Shown here piece by piece: positions 36,606 through 36,786 of a DNA stretch of 36,786 nt. Within the stretch, counting starts at the first letter, position 1; every line of letters begins with the position of its first letter. This DNA is from an uncultured Prevotellaceae bacterium. Its GTDB lineage: Bacteria > Bacteroidota > Bacteroidia > Bacteroidales > Bacteroidaceae. The notes under the pieces are model-generated. The model saw only the letters and a list, made by a program, of their open reading frames with translations, was not told the origin of the DNA and made no database searches. Location of the stretch: assembly GCA_947166655.1 (NCBI GenBank), contig CAMVFC010000022.1, positions 1-36,786 of the forward strand, given 5' to 3'. The position numbers were made by a program, and so were the translations under genes.

Positions 36606-36786
36606 TTATCCCCCGAGCAACGTTTTCATGATGTCACGGAGGATGCCGACAGGCACCTCCTCGTTACCATGCCGACTGAAGATGTGGGTCTTTCCCGTGG
36701 CTGGGCTGTACCAAATCTCATGTCGGCCACCTTGTCGAAGCCGAAAGCATCCTGCTTTCTTCAGCTTCCGTTCAAGTTCATTGTAC
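36606..36786 (-). CDS. hicA: HicA family mRNA interferase toxin, N-terminus cut by the window
   Basis: Not in the ORF track because it runs off the right edge. The visible 59 residues read YNELERKLKKAGCFRLRQGG, then RHEIWYSPATGK and IFSRHGNEEVPVGILRDIM. This is the HicA double-stranded RNA-binding-like fold with the catalytic histidine after the RQGG turn (usually GSH, here GRH) and the late PVGILRDI helix. It needs only one or two more codons at the start. It lies 81 nt upstream of hicB on the same strand. Confidence 0.82.
   Translation of the reverse strand, partial: YNELERKLKKAGCFRLRQGGRHEIWYSPATGKTHIFSRHGNEEVPVGILRDIMKTLLGG

Overview
The window is Bacteroidales DNA, most like Prevotella or a relative. 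The evidence is the family content (pta-ackA pair, CdaA, PdxB, acpP-fabF-rnc, a bacterial GH3 protein, DUF3108 and BlaI proteins), the lack of consistent Shine-Dalgarno sites, and repeated TAnnTTTG promoter elements, sometimes with an upstream TTTG at 19-20 nt. GC content is fairly high. No rRNA, tRNA or CRISPR array was found.

Chromosomal part, about 1-19250. A minus-strand cluster runs pta, ackA, a family 2 glycosyltransferase, radC and a MIP18/DUF59 protein, tightly packed and partly overlapping. An OPT-family transporter and the diadenylate cyclase gene cdaA are also on the minus strand, separated by a G-rich repeat tract. folP (minus) and murF (plus) diverge from a shared promoter region. 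The plus strand then carries pdxB, acpP, fabF, rnc, a GH3 protein, a large Ig-domain lipoprotein, a DUF3108 protein and a BlaI-type regulator closed by an intrinsic terminator. Simple-repeat families occur between genes and several overlap stop codons. One inverted pair frames the start of the lipoprotein gene and supplies part of its N-terminus.

Mobile part, about 19300 to the right edge. This is a prophage-like element. It starts with a leftward HTH repressor and a divergent rightward early operon: two small regulators, two small unknowns and a 990-aa primase/SF3 helicase. An iteron-rich intergenic region of origin type follows. Next is a virion module: two unknowns, a ClpP-like prohead protease with a scaffold-like tail, a major capsid protein, members of a three-paralog family (one with an Ig-like tail), a coiled-coil protein, a PLD-like protein, and the small and large terminase subunits. 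No portal, tail, lysis or integrase gene is visible in the window. The replication arrangement recalls the P4 type (primase-helicase plus iterons). The whole could be a phage, a capsid-encoding satellite or a phage-plasmid; the truncated right edge leaves this open.

Right edge, about 33690-36786. A terminator is followed by a head-to-head inverted duplication of a small unknown gene, one copy decayed. Then come another small gene, a ComF-like phosphoribosyltransferase, a perfect-to-wobble 20-bp stem-loop, about 350 bp of structured sequence without a convincing gene, two leftward intrinsic terminators, and a HicA/HicB toxin-antitoxin pair cut by the window end.
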